NCBI GenBank assembly: GCA_026120035.1
Contig: JALRME010000007.1
Location: 248,001-312,000 of the forward strand
Length of the DNA stretch: 64,000 nucleotides
Reading direction: 5' to 3'
From: Coleophoma eucalyptorum
Taxonomy: Eukaryota; Ascomycota; Leotiomycetes; Helotiales; Dermateaceae
Shown here: in pieces, positions 1 to 11,684 of the stretch
Numbering within the stretch: position 1 is the first letter of the stretch
Layout: every line of letters starts with the position of its first letter
Notes under the pieces: generated by a model
Database searches by the model: none
What the model saw: the letters and a program-made list of their open reading frames with translations, nothing else
Told to the model about the DNA's origin: nothing
Program-made: the position numbers and the translations under genes

Positions 1-3000
1 CAGCTTTAGAGCTTCGACCAAAGCTCAATAAACTGTTACCAGAAGGTGACCTTCCACGAGGTCCACGAAGCGAAGGTGTCCCAGAATCATAAGAATTGCG
101 CTTGTCCTTTGTGGAGTTACGCAAACTAACTGGAGGTCCATTTGATGTGTTCTGATTGTTGAATGGCCGGCGCGCCACAGATCCTGATGGTGACAGGGAA
201 CGCAGACTAAACCGCGATGATCGCGTGGGTGATTTTTCATCCACAGAATTACGCATAGAACCCCTGAATTTGGATTCTGGCTTAGCCCGCGTCCGTTTGA
301 AGCTACTGTCGCTTTCTTGAGAGCTTGTTCGCCGCAGAATTGGCGGCGCTTGAGCTGCAGTTGTACCAGCTGACATATTTCTAAGATGCTGGTTGACAGC
401 TGCCGAATTGGCAGCAATGTCACCTGCTGGCAAGGATTTTGGTCTGTACTTCTTTTGCAGTGATCCCCTCGGTTGAGCTGGAGCTTCGCGCATTGAGCTC
501 TTCATGCCCCCAGCCGCTGGTGCGGCAGCTCTCATGGACTTTCGCATGTGAGGTTCGGAATTCCCATTCACTGGCTCCGTGCGCATCGAGGTTCGTATAG
601 GTTTCGTTTGAGCTGGCACAAAATTGGGATTGTCAGGGCTCATTCGTGTTCCGGGCATAATCATGTAAGTTCGCTCCGAATTAATGGCAGGCTGTTGCAA
701 TTGTTTCGTGTCAGGAGTCTGGACTTGCACCTTCTTCTTTACTTTCTTCGGTTTTGGTGCTGGCATCTCTTCTTCACCAGATGCATCAGCTGCAGCGTCT
801 TCTCTGGCTTCTTGTTCCAGCTGTCGCTTCTTGTCTGCTGTCAATCCACTCCAATATTGCTGTGCCTTATCCCAACCATCTCCAATACCAGGTGCACTGT
901 CGCGCTTGATTTTCTCGTAGACTTTTTCTTTCGCAAGCTGGGTTATGGGACTTTCTGGGGGATGCGAAGTTGTAACAGTGGTTGCAGGTGCCTTGGGTAT
1001 TGGACTTTCAACTACAGCGTCTAAAGACATAAATCCATCGCCATCGAGGTCCGACAAATCCTCAGCAGCGTCACTATAGATACCACTAGATTCAGAATCC
1101 TCAGTCTCTTCCAAAATTGGTCCATTGTGGTATTGAGTAGCCGCGATCTCGCCAACAGAAGGCACGCCAGTCGGTTGGACTTCTTCGGGTACCGGCTCCG
1201 CAATACCAACCGCGGCCGGTGTAAGGTCGGTTGGAACGCGCTCTGCTGCTATCATAGGGCTTGGTGGTTGACTACCCGTATCTGAGACTTCTCCCCAAGC
1301 ACCAGGCATAGAGAACCACTGCTGCTTTGGCTCATCTTCTGCCTTGGGTGTCGCAGGCAGGACAGCAATAGAAGGAACATGACCATTTGAGTGGGTGGTC
1401 GGTAGCGACTCGGCTTCAGTAGGAGTTTCTGGTACTTCTGAAGTTTCTGGCTGAGTAGTATCAACAGCTTTCTCAAGCGTTTCCTCAGCTTCCGATTCTA
1501 CGCCTTCCGCTTCTACAAAGTCTTCCATGCTGTGAGAACTACTAGAGTCAGAATTGTAACCGGAACCTTCGACAGAAGTAACTTCCGGGGGCAATGGCTC
1601 GCGTGATTTGGAGATGTTTGCAGCATTCCTTGCAGTGGAGTCCTGCGAGATCAATGCACCCATTGCATGATCATTCGATTGCCCGAGAGGATATTCAATA
1701 GGCTCGCCGGTGGGACTCGTGAAAATCGGCGAAGTAGGCTTCACTGGCGTGACGGTATTCTCTGCTGGTTTCACCAGAGGTCTCTCTTCGATATCGCCTA
1801 CATCACGATGCTTCTTTTCTCTGATGCTACCAAACGACGGTAGAGCTGGACGAGGCTTCATAATCTCGTCATCATCCTCCATCGCCGGAATATCCTTCCT
1901 CTTGCCCCGGCCACCCATGCTAAACCATCGACTTTTGCCGAGTTGCGGACTTTGTACCACAGGTGAGTCCGTAGTAACACTTGGTGCGGCATGTCCGACG
2001 ACCACATTGCACTCGTCATCAAAGCTAACCCTGACTGATTTCTTCTTCGGCTTTGGAGGCTCATCCAACAATACTGAGCTTTCGGAAGCCTCGCTGCCTA
2101 CAACAGTGCCGGGCGAATCATCTCGTGAAGGTGAGTGTTTCATTGCAGATTTGCGGGGAGAAACGGAACGGCCGGGAGGTTGATGCAGAACTGCGAGGTT
2201 TTCTGGTGTTGCTGCGAAATGAGCTGTCCTTGTAGGACTCACAGAACTCATTCTTGCTGGCTGTGCATTTCCATTCAGGCCCTTGGTTCCATTCGTCGCC
2301 GGCACAGGGGTTACTGGTTCTTGTGGTATTGGGGTTGGCTGGCTCACAGGTTTTACGGGGGGGTTATTTGCCGCGTTGTTTGATGCATCTGCTGTTTGTG
2401 ATAAAGCTTGACCTCTGCCTCTTCCTGACCGTGACCTTGGCAATGGTGATGGTGAGACTGTCCGTTTATCTTGCGTCTTTAGAGGCAATGGGGGATATGG
2501 ACCTTGGAAACTTAAGCGCTTTGGCGTGTCATCCTCTTCTTCCTCCCGCTCCCTGTCTTCTTGCACCACTGATGGTTTCTTTGCCAGAGCAGAAGGGGGG
2601 AGCGCACCTGCTCTTGCATTAAATGGCCTTGGTCTTGTTGAGTCGCTATCATAATCCGACCCTACATTGGACCCTGTATCACTCCCTGATTCGGAAATTG
2701 TCACTCGCTTCTTCGTCTTCGGTGAAATTTTGAGTGCTGGAGGTGCAGTTGCTGGCTCTATTTCCGCCTCAGAAGGCTGCGGCTTGGCCATCTTCGGCGC
2801 AGGTTGCGTTACTACAGGTTCCGGCGTGGGAGCAGAAACCGTTGCCGATTTTGGCTGCTGCGCTGGTTTTGGCTCTTGGGTCTTTTTGGCCGCCTCCATA
2901 GCATCAACCGCTGTGCCTTTTAGTCTCCCTCCAACTGTTCCATCGGCTAAATGTGTGCCAGTGTTTTGCTTCGGCGCTATTCGCTTCTGCTTCTTCACAG

Positions 3001-3909
3001 GTGCGTTGGCAGCATCTCTCAACTTTTGTTCAATAGCATAGATTTCCGCAGCGGGTAAGAATCTGCGGGTGTTAGGATCATAAATCAGATTCTTGTTATT
3101 TGCCGCCGTGATTCGGGGAGGTCTGGAGGTTGATTCATCCGTTAGTTGGCTGTTTGTCACAGGTGATTGAGGTCTTGCTCCTATAGGGTAAGAAAAATTG
3201 ACGGACCCTCGACTCTCTGGACTTGCTAAGTCTGCCACACTCGAAATTGAATTTCTCTGTCCGGCTGTCCTTGGAGGAGGGTGTCCTTGGGGCTGTAAAC
3301 TAGAACCCCGGCCATTGGAAGTGTATGGTACCGGAGAGGCAACTCGGTGACTGGGCGCTTCCAAACTGGAGGCTCTGTTTTGGCCGAGATTCTTCGGGAT
3401 GGCAGGAACGGGAGGAGCATCAATTGCACTAGGTACAGGAGATGATCGATTCGGCGATGGATCCCGAAATGTTCGTTCAGACATGGATCCAAAGCTTCCC
3501 CTACGTTCCAGTGCTGCCCCCGAAGGTCCACGACTTGACCCAGCGCTCCGAGAGCTGCCCATCGATGAGGTTGAGCCCATTCGGCGCATCATCCTCTTGG
3601 TCTGCACATCTGCCACGGAGGTAGGGGTTGTCGGTCGTGATCGCAAAGCAGCGGCCGCCGCCGCAGAGGAGAGGGATACACTCGACGCTTGGCTCTTCAG
3701 GAAGGCCTGCGTGGCGGCCGAGGTTGCGGAAGGATTGGCAGTCGATGCATTGAGAGGCTATGACAACCACGTTAGCAAGCAGATTTCCCTCGCAATGGGT
3801 AGGTGGATGGAATATCGGATTTGGTGTCACTTGAGCTATTGCGACAGCGAGCCCACAGCGCAGCACATACCGGATTGGAGGCGGCCCTTCTCCTTCGATT
3901 GCCGAACAT
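1..3909 (-). CDS. Large disordered Ser/Pro-rich conserved fungal protein, 3' end outside window
   Basis: Exon 1 is 3909-3871 (13 codons, MFGNRRRRAASNP). A 113-nt intron follows (3870-3758, GTATGT...TCATAG). Exon 2 runs from 3757 past the window edge in one continuous frame, which I checked at about 3090, 2080, 1030 and 139. At least 1265 residues are present. The N-terminus is basic and then Ala-rich (NPSATSAATQAFLKSQ, then an Ala8-type run), followed by TKRMMRRMGS and long Ser/Pro/Thr/Lys-rich low-complexity sequence. More ordered islands are LIYDPNTRRFLPAAEIYAIE around residue 225-245 and SSVLLDEPPKPKKK further on. There is no signal peptide or membrane segment and I see no enzymatic motif. 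The N-terminal pattern looks like a conserved Pezizomycotina family of unknown function; a cortical or cytoskeletal scaffold or a chromatin-linked role would be a guess. The start is chosen because the upstream frame closes and the exon-1 donor is a strong GTATGT. Confidence 0.85.
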
Positions 3910-5839
3910 GTTGGCAACACACGGCGATGGCTAGAGGACCTCTGCCGACCAAGAACGGATGAGGGTGCTATTGCATTGAGAAAGAATAATAAATGATGGA
4001 GAAGAGAGGACGCAGCGGTCGTTGCCGCGATGCCTCTAGAATATGACGATGGGCCGTTTGCTACGCGAGCTTAGGGCGTGGAACTGGGATGCGACAGATG
4101 ATGCTGGTAAATGTGGTGCGCTGGAGCACCGTGATGCCGGATGCGACTCGCGAAAAACGAGGATGATTGGCGACCGAGGGTGACGAGTGGGGGGCCCGTA
4201 GCAGTACAGCACGGTACGAAGGGGCAGGTGGTGAGGCTGACGGGGGTGTCCTGCTTTACAACCGCATCCAATGATTGCAAGGTCAATAATTGAGGCGATT
4301 CTCAATTTCTGGTGGGTAGGCTGGTGTTGATGAGGAGGAGGAGGATAACGGTGATGACGGGATTGTTGTTGTTGATGTTGATGCGGGTGTTGATGTTGAT
4401 GAAGGGATGGGAGACAATGGTCGGAATGTGGAAGTCAGTTTGTCTACGTAGCATCTTGTACGTACTCGAAGACAGCCCGTACAGTACCGTTCTGTACCTT
4501 GCTAAGGGTTTTCTCGCCTCGTCTCGCTTGCCGCAGGTGACGATGCACGACCTGCCAGCAAAACAGGAGGCCTTGACTTTTCTCCACTTGCGGTTTGGGG
4601 AAGTCCAAAGGGGGCTAGACTTTCTGGCATCGAACATCGCACATTTAAGTTAAGAGCCCAGCTCCATTATTATTATTGGAGATTCGCCTGATCGGCACTT
4701 GGATCGATCTGCTCTAGTAGGATTCCTCTGCAATGGAAACAGGGACACCAGAGCATTCTGGATATCAACGGGTGCGGTACACATCTGTAAACATACCGCT
4801 CCTATTCAGCTGTGCAAGGGCGTGCCTGATAAATGGCTGCGGCGTAGAGCACGCGAGAGAAAATGAATATAGCCGGTTGTGCCAGCAGCCTCTTAGTTAC
4901 ACCTGGACAACGATGGGAAAACGACTTCCTCTTAGCGTTGCCCCTGATCGTCTTATGTTTACCATCCTGTTGCTAACAATAACCCAGCATGAAAGACCCT
5001 TTAGGACCCTGACCAGGGCAAAGCTGCTTAACTGACGGGGAAGTCTCTATACTTTGACTTTTCGCAAGACTGGACAACCAAACGGGGACACCCAGCCTCA
5101 TCTTCCATCGATGTGGGCGTCGCTAGGGGGAGGAGCGGGAATTGGTTGATCGACATGTAGACATCATACATACATACGATATAGATGTCATCGAAAAGGG
5201 AAAAAAAGAAATGAGTTGAGCTACCTTAGTCTTGAATAGCGTCGAAGTTCAAGCTCAAGCTCAAGCCACCTCTAGTCTAGTCCGGTCTGTTCTTTGTGTG
5301 CAGCTCAAGCCACGGCTAGTGACGTAATGGCACATACGAGAAGCTGCAGCGAAGCTCTGAGCTGCGTGAGCGTGGTACGGTGCGGTAGATGGATGGTTTC
5401 CGGCACTTTCGCTTCTGTGTTGTGTGCATTCCACCAACAGCTGACTAGATAGGAATAATCGGCAGGTTACATCTTATACCTTTGCATTCTTCGGATATTT
5501 ACGACGAAACAAGTTTGTTTCAGACTCTAAGGCTTGACAACCCCTAATTGAATTCCACCACTTGTCAAATTCACGTGATACTAGTATTGTATCACCTGAC
5601 ATATCGGCATCATCCCCTCTTTCAATCTCACTCACTCGGTTACTCTCTTAGAATATCTCATACCCGACCGGGTATCCTCAACATCCCATAAAGCCTTCAG
5701 AAGTCCAAGCTGCTAGTGACTTTCAACCTTCAAATTCATTCATGTAAGAATCAGGTGCTGAAAATTAAACCCATTGGTTTCAGAAGAATACCCCTCAACC
5801 CTTTCTCCCTCTCCAGCTGCCACTCACACTGCAACCATA
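3910..5839. other. Divergent intergenic/promoter region
   Basis: About 1.9 kb between two divergently transcribed genes. No coding exon is supported. It contains an imperfect GTT/GATGTT trinucleotide-type tract around 4360-4406, a (CATA)-like stretch near 5168, and an E-box with a dyad (TCACGTGAT, 5571-5595) about 250 bp upstream of the hydrolase start. The open frames here are short and biased by repeats. Confidence 0.7.
5571..5595. promoter_or_regulatory. CACGTG element overlapping a 7-bp inverted repeat
   Basis: TCACGTGA at 5571-5578 overlaps a perfect inverted repeat, GTGATAC (5575-5581) and GTATCAC (5589-5595), with a 7-nt spacer. It lies about 250 bp upstream of the epoxide hydrolase ATG. 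CACGTG is the known core for bHLH factors such as Cbf1-type regulators. Use of this site is inference. Confidence 0.3.
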
Positions 5840-7071
5840 ATGACCAGCCAAACCCTCCCTCCTTTGCCCCTCCCCCCAGGAATCTCCCAGTCATACCTCC
5901 ACTCCAAAGATCTCACCTACCACTACCTCTCCGCAGGCGTGCCCTCCAAACCACTGCTTCTTCTCCTCCACGGCTTCCCCGAGCTCGCCTTCTCATGGCG
6001 CAAGATCATGCTCCCGCTCGCGAACCTCGGGTACCACGTCGTCGCGTTTGATCAGAGAGGATATGGCCGAACCACCGGCTGGGACTCGCGCGAGTTCTCC
6101 GCCGTGGATCTCAACAGCTTCAGTTTCGTGCGCCTGGTGCGAGACGCAATGATCTTCGTGAGTGCGTTGGGGTATAAGGACGTGGCCTGTGTGATCGGGC
6201 ATGATTTCGGTGCAGTGAGTGCGAGCCTGTGTGCGCTGATGCGGCCCGACATCTTCAAATCGTACACCACCACTCACCCAATGCCCTTCCTCTAACCCAC
6301 AGACTAAAATCCAAAAATAGGTTGATAATGATGGCTCACCCCATCAAGGGATTGCCTCAGCTTCCCTTCAACACGCAAACCCCTCCCGCACCCGCCAAGG
6401 GGCCTAACATCCAGGAGCAGCTCGCCAACCTCCCACAGCCCAGAAAACACTACAAATGGTACTACTCTACCGCCCCGGCCGCGCACGAGATGCTGGAGCC
6501 AAAATCCGAGCTGCAGGACTTCCTCCGTGGCTACTTCCATGTGAAGTCGGCCGATTGGCCTGGGAACCAGCCGCAGCCGTTGAAGGCTTGGACCGGCGAA
6601 GAAGTCGCCCAGATGCCCTACTACTACGTTCCACCGTTGGAGTTCAACATGCGTGATGCAGTAGCCGCCCTCATGTCCAAGACCGATCCCGCCGAGGTGG
6701 TTAAGGGCTCTCGCTGGCTTCCCGATGCTGACCTAGCGGTCTATACCCAGGAGTGGTCGCGCACCGGGTTCCAGGGCGGGTTGAATTGGTACCGGGTCTC
6801 GACGGAACCGCAGAAGTATATGCTCGATGTTGAGCTATTCGCAGGCCGGAAGTTGGTGGTGCCTTCGCTCTTTGTGGCTGGGAAGAGCGATTGGGGTACG
6901 TATCAAGAGCCAGGTGCTGTAGAGGCCTTGGACAGTGCTTGCGAGCAGTTTTGGGGTACCGAGCTCGTGGATGGTGCTGGGCACTGGGTGCAGCAGGAAC
7001 AGGCTGAGAAGGTTGTTGGCATTATTGAGAAGTTCCTTGCTAAGGTTAACAAGGAGGCTGTTTCTTACTGA
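5840..7071 (+). CDS. Epoxide-hydrolase-like alpha/beta hydrolase
   Basis: Exons are 5840-6261 and 6321-7071 (59-nt intron, GTACAC...AATAG, with a CTAAC branch site), giving 390 aa. The alpha/beta-hydrolase fold signature is clear: oxyanion HGFPE at 44-48, nucleophile elbow GHDFGA at 120-125 with Asp122 as nucleophile, an acid candidate at Asp331 (KSDWG), and the catalytic His362 in GAGHWVQ. An Asp rather than Ser nucleophile is the hallmark of soluble epoxide hydrolases and haloalkane dehalogenases. The fungal context favours epoxide hydrolysis to diols, probably in detoxification or metabolite processing. No signal peptide is seen, so it is likely cytosolic. The ATG at 5840 is preferred over the in-frame ATG at 5774 because the extension (Ser/Thr/Pro-rich) lies before the conserved start and 5840 has A at -3. 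The natural substrate cannot be read from the sequence. Confidence 0.93.
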
Positions 7072-7273
7072 AGACAAGTTTAGAAAGGTATGATATGAAA
7101 CACAGCTTATGACCACTTGCCTACATCACCGGAAAAGTCCACGATTGTGCATAGCGTCAGTAAAAGAAGCTTACAGCCACAGGGTATTGATATGTATTTG
7201 AAGATATCATATACAGAAGAAGAAGAATATATACAGAAAGGTCCAACGCCCCTATCCTACACGATTGATCCGC

Positions 7274-8509
7274 CTATCCTGAAGCTCCATCGGTGCAAGT
7301 CACACCAAGATCGCTTGGGGTATTAGCACAAAGAACCTCAGCCGTTCCCGAGCCTGCCTCTACAGACCAGTCCGAGATGGTAACACCACAAGAGCCAGAC
7401 GATGAGCAGTCAAGGTTAGCCGTAGCGGGCGCGTACTTGGTGCTAGTAGTACCCTTGAAGTTCTTGAACACAACGCCATCGATGGTTCCCGTGCTGGGAT
7501 ATGAGTCGCAATAGGTATCATCCTCGCCATAGCAAGTCTGGATCTGGGCAGCGTAGTCGCAGTTGGTAATGGTGACGCCGTCGTAGGTGACATTGCTGAC
7601 AACTCCCTGGCCGTGGTCGCTTCCACCGGGGTACAGTTTGATGCCGACCGCCTTGGCAGAGTCGATCATGGTAGCACCCGTCACGTAGACATTCTGGACC
7701 GTGTCGGTGTTGGTGCTTCCCAGCGATCCGACGGAGAGGCCATGCGAGCCGGTGCAGGTAATAGTGTCGACGGTGACATAGTTGGCTCCGGGCTTGAAGG
7801 CAACGCAATCGTCTTGGTTGGAGACATCGATGTTGGTCAGGGTTGTGTAAGTGCTTGCCCCGATGTCAAATCCGTCGGTGTTCTTGGGAGCTGTATCGGA
7901 GTCGGACTTCGCCGTCATGTTCAAGCTGTCATAATGGACGTTGGTGGCGTCGCCTTTGACACTGAAGAACACATTGGGGGGATTCTTGACCGCGAAGTTC
8001 TGGATGACGATATCGGATCCTCCGTCAATGTAATGTAAGGTTGGTCGCTTTAGGCTGGAGTCCTTGGCAAAAGACTCCCATGCGGCTTGGCCATTGCCGT
8101 CAATGATCCCAGAGCCGGTTAGCGACTGGATCGTTGCGCCGGCGATGTCCTTCATGTAGACAATAGCAGTTTGCGTTGCCCAGTAAGTTAAGTTGTTGGA
8201 CGCCGTCATTGTTCCTTCAATATTGAAGGTGCAGGCTGCACATCCGGAGAAATCAAGCATGGAGTTCAGGTAATAGTCCTTCCCGGCTGGAATGACAATC
8301 GTTCCTCCGCTTCCACAGCTCGCAATAGCGGACTCAATAGCCGGGACATCATCAACGGAAGCAGATCCTCCCGCAGTTGGTGTACAAGATGCACGCTTGG
8401 CCAGGCCGACGCCATTAGGGCTGCGTTGCTTGAGCGTTGGGGATGGAGCGGCATGGGCAAGAGAAAAGAGAGACAACAACGCCAGCGTTTGTGAATTGAA
8501 GAACTGCAT
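7274..8509 (-). CDS. Secreted GH28 polygalacturonase-type pectinase
   Basis: Single exon of 411 aa. It has a signal peptide (about 1-20, ending SLAHA) and a short propeptide ending in a Lys-Arg Kex2-type site at 38-39, as in fungal polygalacturonases. The GH28 right-handed beta-helix motifs are in order: NTDGFD (210-215), QDDC (232-235) and GSHG (254-257), which supply the catalytic Asp and His residues. The position normally occupied by RIK reads GIK (289-291), so the substrate-binding Arg of classical endopolygalacturonases is missing. That suggests an exo-acting, rhamnogalacturonan- or xylogalacturonan-type specificity, though this is inference. It cleaves galacturonan in plant cell walls outside the cell. 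It is divergent from the pectin methylesterase, with 1.47 kb between the starts. Confidence 0.96.
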   Translation of the reverse strand: MQFFNSQTLALLSLFSLAHAAPSPTLKQRSPNGVGLAKRASCTPTAGGSASVDDVPAIESAIASCGSGGTIVIPAGKDYYLNSMLDFSGCAACTFNIEGTMTASNNLTYWATQTAIVYMKDIAGATIQSLTGSGIIDGNGQAAWESFAKDSSLKRPTLHYIDGGSDIVIQNFAVKNPPNVFFSVKGDATNVHYDSLNMTAKSDSDTAPKNTDGFDIGASTYTTLTNIDVSNQDDCVAFKPGANYVTVDTITCTGSHGLSVGSLGSTNTDTVQNVYVTGATMIDSAKAVGIKLYPGGSDHGQGVVSNVTYDGVTITNCDYAAQIQTCYGEDDTYCDSYPSTGTIDGVVFKNFKGTTSTKYAPATANLDCSSSGSCGVTISDWSVEAGSGTAEVLCANTPSDLGVTCTDGASG

Positions 8510-9979
8510 GATGGCGGTTGAAGAAGTAAAAACGAAGGTGGTCTAAAAAAGAAGGTGGTCTCAATCAAGAGAAGCTTAAAGAATTTTAAAAAAAAGAAAA
8601 CGACCAGTGTCTAGGTCTCGTCTGGGCGGTCGGCTTCTCTTAACAGGAAAGCGACAAAGATGGCAACGTTCATCGTCACCATTTGATTTCGCATTCGGTA
8701 GTTTGGGCATAGTCAGATGTGTATATGCCAGCATGTAGATTGCAGAGGGAAGGAGAGCCCAGGTTTAGACGTCAAAAAAGCAAGGACCCAAGCATGACAA
8801 CCCTTAGTGTCATGCCGGGTCCATCTGCGTGGGATTGATTAATGGGTAAACATGCAGCAGCCCACGCAGAACTGTATTTGGACATGATTCCTCGCGGGGG
8901 ACGAAGCACAGCGAACCAGTTGCGACGGCGGGGTTGAATACGCCCGAGAAGAAGGGACAGAGTGTTTCATGGAGCATCATCGTTCATCTCCTGTCAGTCC
9001 ACACTAGGCAGGGACCAGGACGATCCATCGGTTATCTGGGGAAAATTGCCCGGGAAGACATTTGTTTCTCTTTGTTTCGAAACTGAGCACAGCGACTTGA
9101 CCCTCCTATGACCCATGCCCTTGGATGAATACGACGAAACGGATCTACATGTTCCTCAACGGTGCCCTCCTTCAACCAATCCAGAACAACCCCGATAGCT
9201 GGCTAAAAGGCTGCGTGGATGGCTTGGGAAACGGAGCCAGCGTGAACTCTTGGTTTTGCTTGTCCCGGCGTGGATCCTTCGGGTATGTTGCGCCAAATGC
9301 TTGACCGGTCAAGACTTAAAGCTTGAAACAATGCCAGCCCGACCTGACCGAAGAGCTGCGCGGACTCCAAGTGTGGTGCCGGCTTTCTGGGCAGTGGCAT
9401 TCGATCCCCAATATATTAGCCACTCCACCTGAACGCGCACCTGGCTTCGGATGACTCGCTTATTTGACAGAGGGAGCTGCGTGAAAGCGCGAGAGTACGA
9501 GTTACGAGCCCCGTCGGTGGTTTGAGATACATTGAGAGCAACGCCGCCTCTGTTCGTCTGATTGCGAGTGTCAAAATTCAATTGCAAACAAGCTTGTTCT
9601 CCAACCCATTCTCGCCTCCCTTTTGGGTCAGGAAATGCTACTCTGCTCCCCAATCTGGATGCCCCCTGTGCGCCTGGACGTTGCACATCCACTATGACCA
9701 GTTGATGATGGAAAATAACGAGTCAATCAGATGGCGATTCATGCATCTTGACAGGCGTTTCTTTCCTAATCGCTCTAAAGGCCAAACCGTATGCTTATTC
9801 GTATTTACTGTCGAAACAGAAAGGAGTAGTTGGCCCATGCGCGCCTCTCTCTCCACCATATCTGCTGTCAGCTGTCAGTATATACAGACAGAAATGGTAG
9901 GTTACCACTGAGAGTTTACATATTGTCTTTCATTTCCGTTCATTAACATCTCCATCTATTCTTATTCTCATTCACAAAG
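8510..9979. promoter_or_regulatory. Shared divergent promoter of the pectinase pair
   Basis: A 1.47-kb non-coding interval between GH28 (-) and CE8 (+). An 11-bp direct repeat GAAGGTGGTCT (about 8534 and 8551) lies just upstream of the GH28 ATG. GCGGGG near 8929 and CTGGGG near 9036 match the SYGGRG consensus bound by the carbon-catabolite repressor CreA/CRE1, and CCAAT occurs near 9175. That these act in co-regulation is inference. The short open frames in this interval are not supported as genes. Confidence 0.5.
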
Positions 9980-11347
9980 ATGTTCTTTCCAACTATCGTT
10001 ACCAGCCTGGTTGCTGGGTTTTCTATTCTTACCACTACCTCCGCTGCACCTACGGGTGAATTGCAAAAGCGAGCAGCTCGTACAACTGCACCCACCGGCT
10101 GCTTGACCGTCGGCTCATCCAGCGCGGAATATACTAATCTTACAACGGCCTTGGCTGCACTTGGAAGCTCCGCGGCTGCAGCTTGTATTTTCATATACAG
10201 CGGCACCTACGCCGAGCAAGTCACCATCGACTACAAGGGCAACCTCACTCTCTATGGATACACTACTGAGTGAGCACTCCCCGAACAAACTATGATTCCC
10301 ACTAACTAATTTCGCAGTACATCTTCATACCAAAACAACGCCGTAACCATCTCCCACGGCATCAAGTCTTCAGATGCGGGTAGTTTGGACAAGAGCTCAA
10401 CCGCCAATATCGTCAGCGACAACTTCAAAGCCTATAACATCAACTTCGAGAACACCTACGGAAGCGGAGCTCAGGTAGGCCAAGCAGCCGCATAAAGTAA
10501 TTTGGAAATGCGACGGCTAACCAATTCTAGGCGGTTGCTGTCACCGCCAATGGTGACCAGCAGTCCTACTACGGATGCTCTTTCGTCTCTTACCAAGACA
10601 CTTTGTATGCTAAGTCAGGCACGCAGTATTATACCAAGTGCTATATTGAAGGTATGCATCTGGGCCAATGCAAAAGGGGGGGTAGTAGATATGCGTTACT
10701 GACTTCAATAGGTGCGGTGGATTACATCTTCGGCGACGCAGCAGCTTGGATCGGCGAGAGTAAGCATACTGCCTGAAGCTCATTCCTTCAAAAACTTGTT
10801 GTACTAACTCTCTCGCGAACAGGCAATATAACCTCCAGTGGCAGTGGATCTATCACGGCCAACTCCCGTGAAGAGACCGACGATACCACCTGGTATGTGA
10901 TCGACAGTAGCACCGTAAGTGGTCGTCCGAAACATGCCATCCGCAATGATTATTCAGTCTTACCTAATACCCCTTCCCCCTCCAGGTTGCCGCGAAATCA
11001 GGCACTTCCCTGGCTGGGAAAGTCTATCTGGGCCGCCCCTGGCGAGTGCTCGCACGGGTCATCTACCAGAACTCAGCACTGTCGGATGCGATCGCGGCCG
11101 CGGGCTGGACAACCATGGCAGATAATGCTACCCCGTATGTCTCAGTCTCCCGCTCTATCTCTTCCTATGCGTGTCCATTTGGGCTGCCTGCTGACCATCA
11201 TCTCGTAGGGTCTATGAGGAATACAACAATACTGGCGATGGATCCGATACTTCCAAGCGGCTCTATGAGACGACTGCTAAGGCTGCTGTTACTAAAGATA
11301 CGCTCTTTGGCAGCACCTGGACGAGCTGGGTTGATACTTCTTATTAG
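9980..11347 (+). CDS. Secreted CE8 pectin methylesterase
   Basis: Seven exons: 9980-10269, 10318-10474, 10531-10651, 10712-10759, 10823-10914, 10986-11134 and 11209-11347. The spliced length is 996 nt, 331 aa. There is a signal peptide (about 1-22, ending TTTSA) and a Lys-Arg processing site at 30-31. CE8 motifs are GCSFVSYQDTLY with the first catalytic Asp (about 172), AVDYIFGDA with the second Asp (about 193), and LGRPWR with the conserved Arg. The length matches the fungal family. It removes methyl groups from pectin so that polygalacturonases can cut the chain, which fits the divergent GH28 neighbour. All introns are 48-75 nt with standard borders. The exon between the two Asp residues and the next one is only 48 nt. 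Confidence 0.95.
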
Positions 11348-11684
11348 GTTCCTTGCTAATAGGAATGTCCGTTCACAGCTGTAGCTGGCCGCGTTGAACA
11401 TTTGCCCGCAAGCTGTTGTAAATAGCTTCGCTTCTTGTATATTTCTTGGTTGTATGCAATTGCATATGCCTTTGCCGGTTATTTAAATACTGTTGAAACA
11501 TTGCTTCAACCAGTAGCACAAATAAGTTTCAAATTCTGCATTTCCAGATTTCAATCCCATGATATGAAGAGAATGAGCAATGAAGTAAGCGGGCCATCAT
11601 TAAGCCCGCAAGGTGACAATTTCATTCCAGTTTCACTCAAAAGAAAATGTGCCTATAGCTAGTATACTGGTAGACACAATTTTC
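11348..11684. other. Convergent 3' intergenic region
   Basis: A 337-bp gap between the convergent pectin methylesterase and P450 genes. AT-rich stretches here could serve 3'-end formation. No gene is seen. Confidence 0.6.

Noticed and set aside
3399..3962. 187-codon plus-strand frame over the first gene
   Set aside because: Antisense shadow of the large minus-strand gene, whose frame is continuous and compositionally consistent for 3.7 kb.
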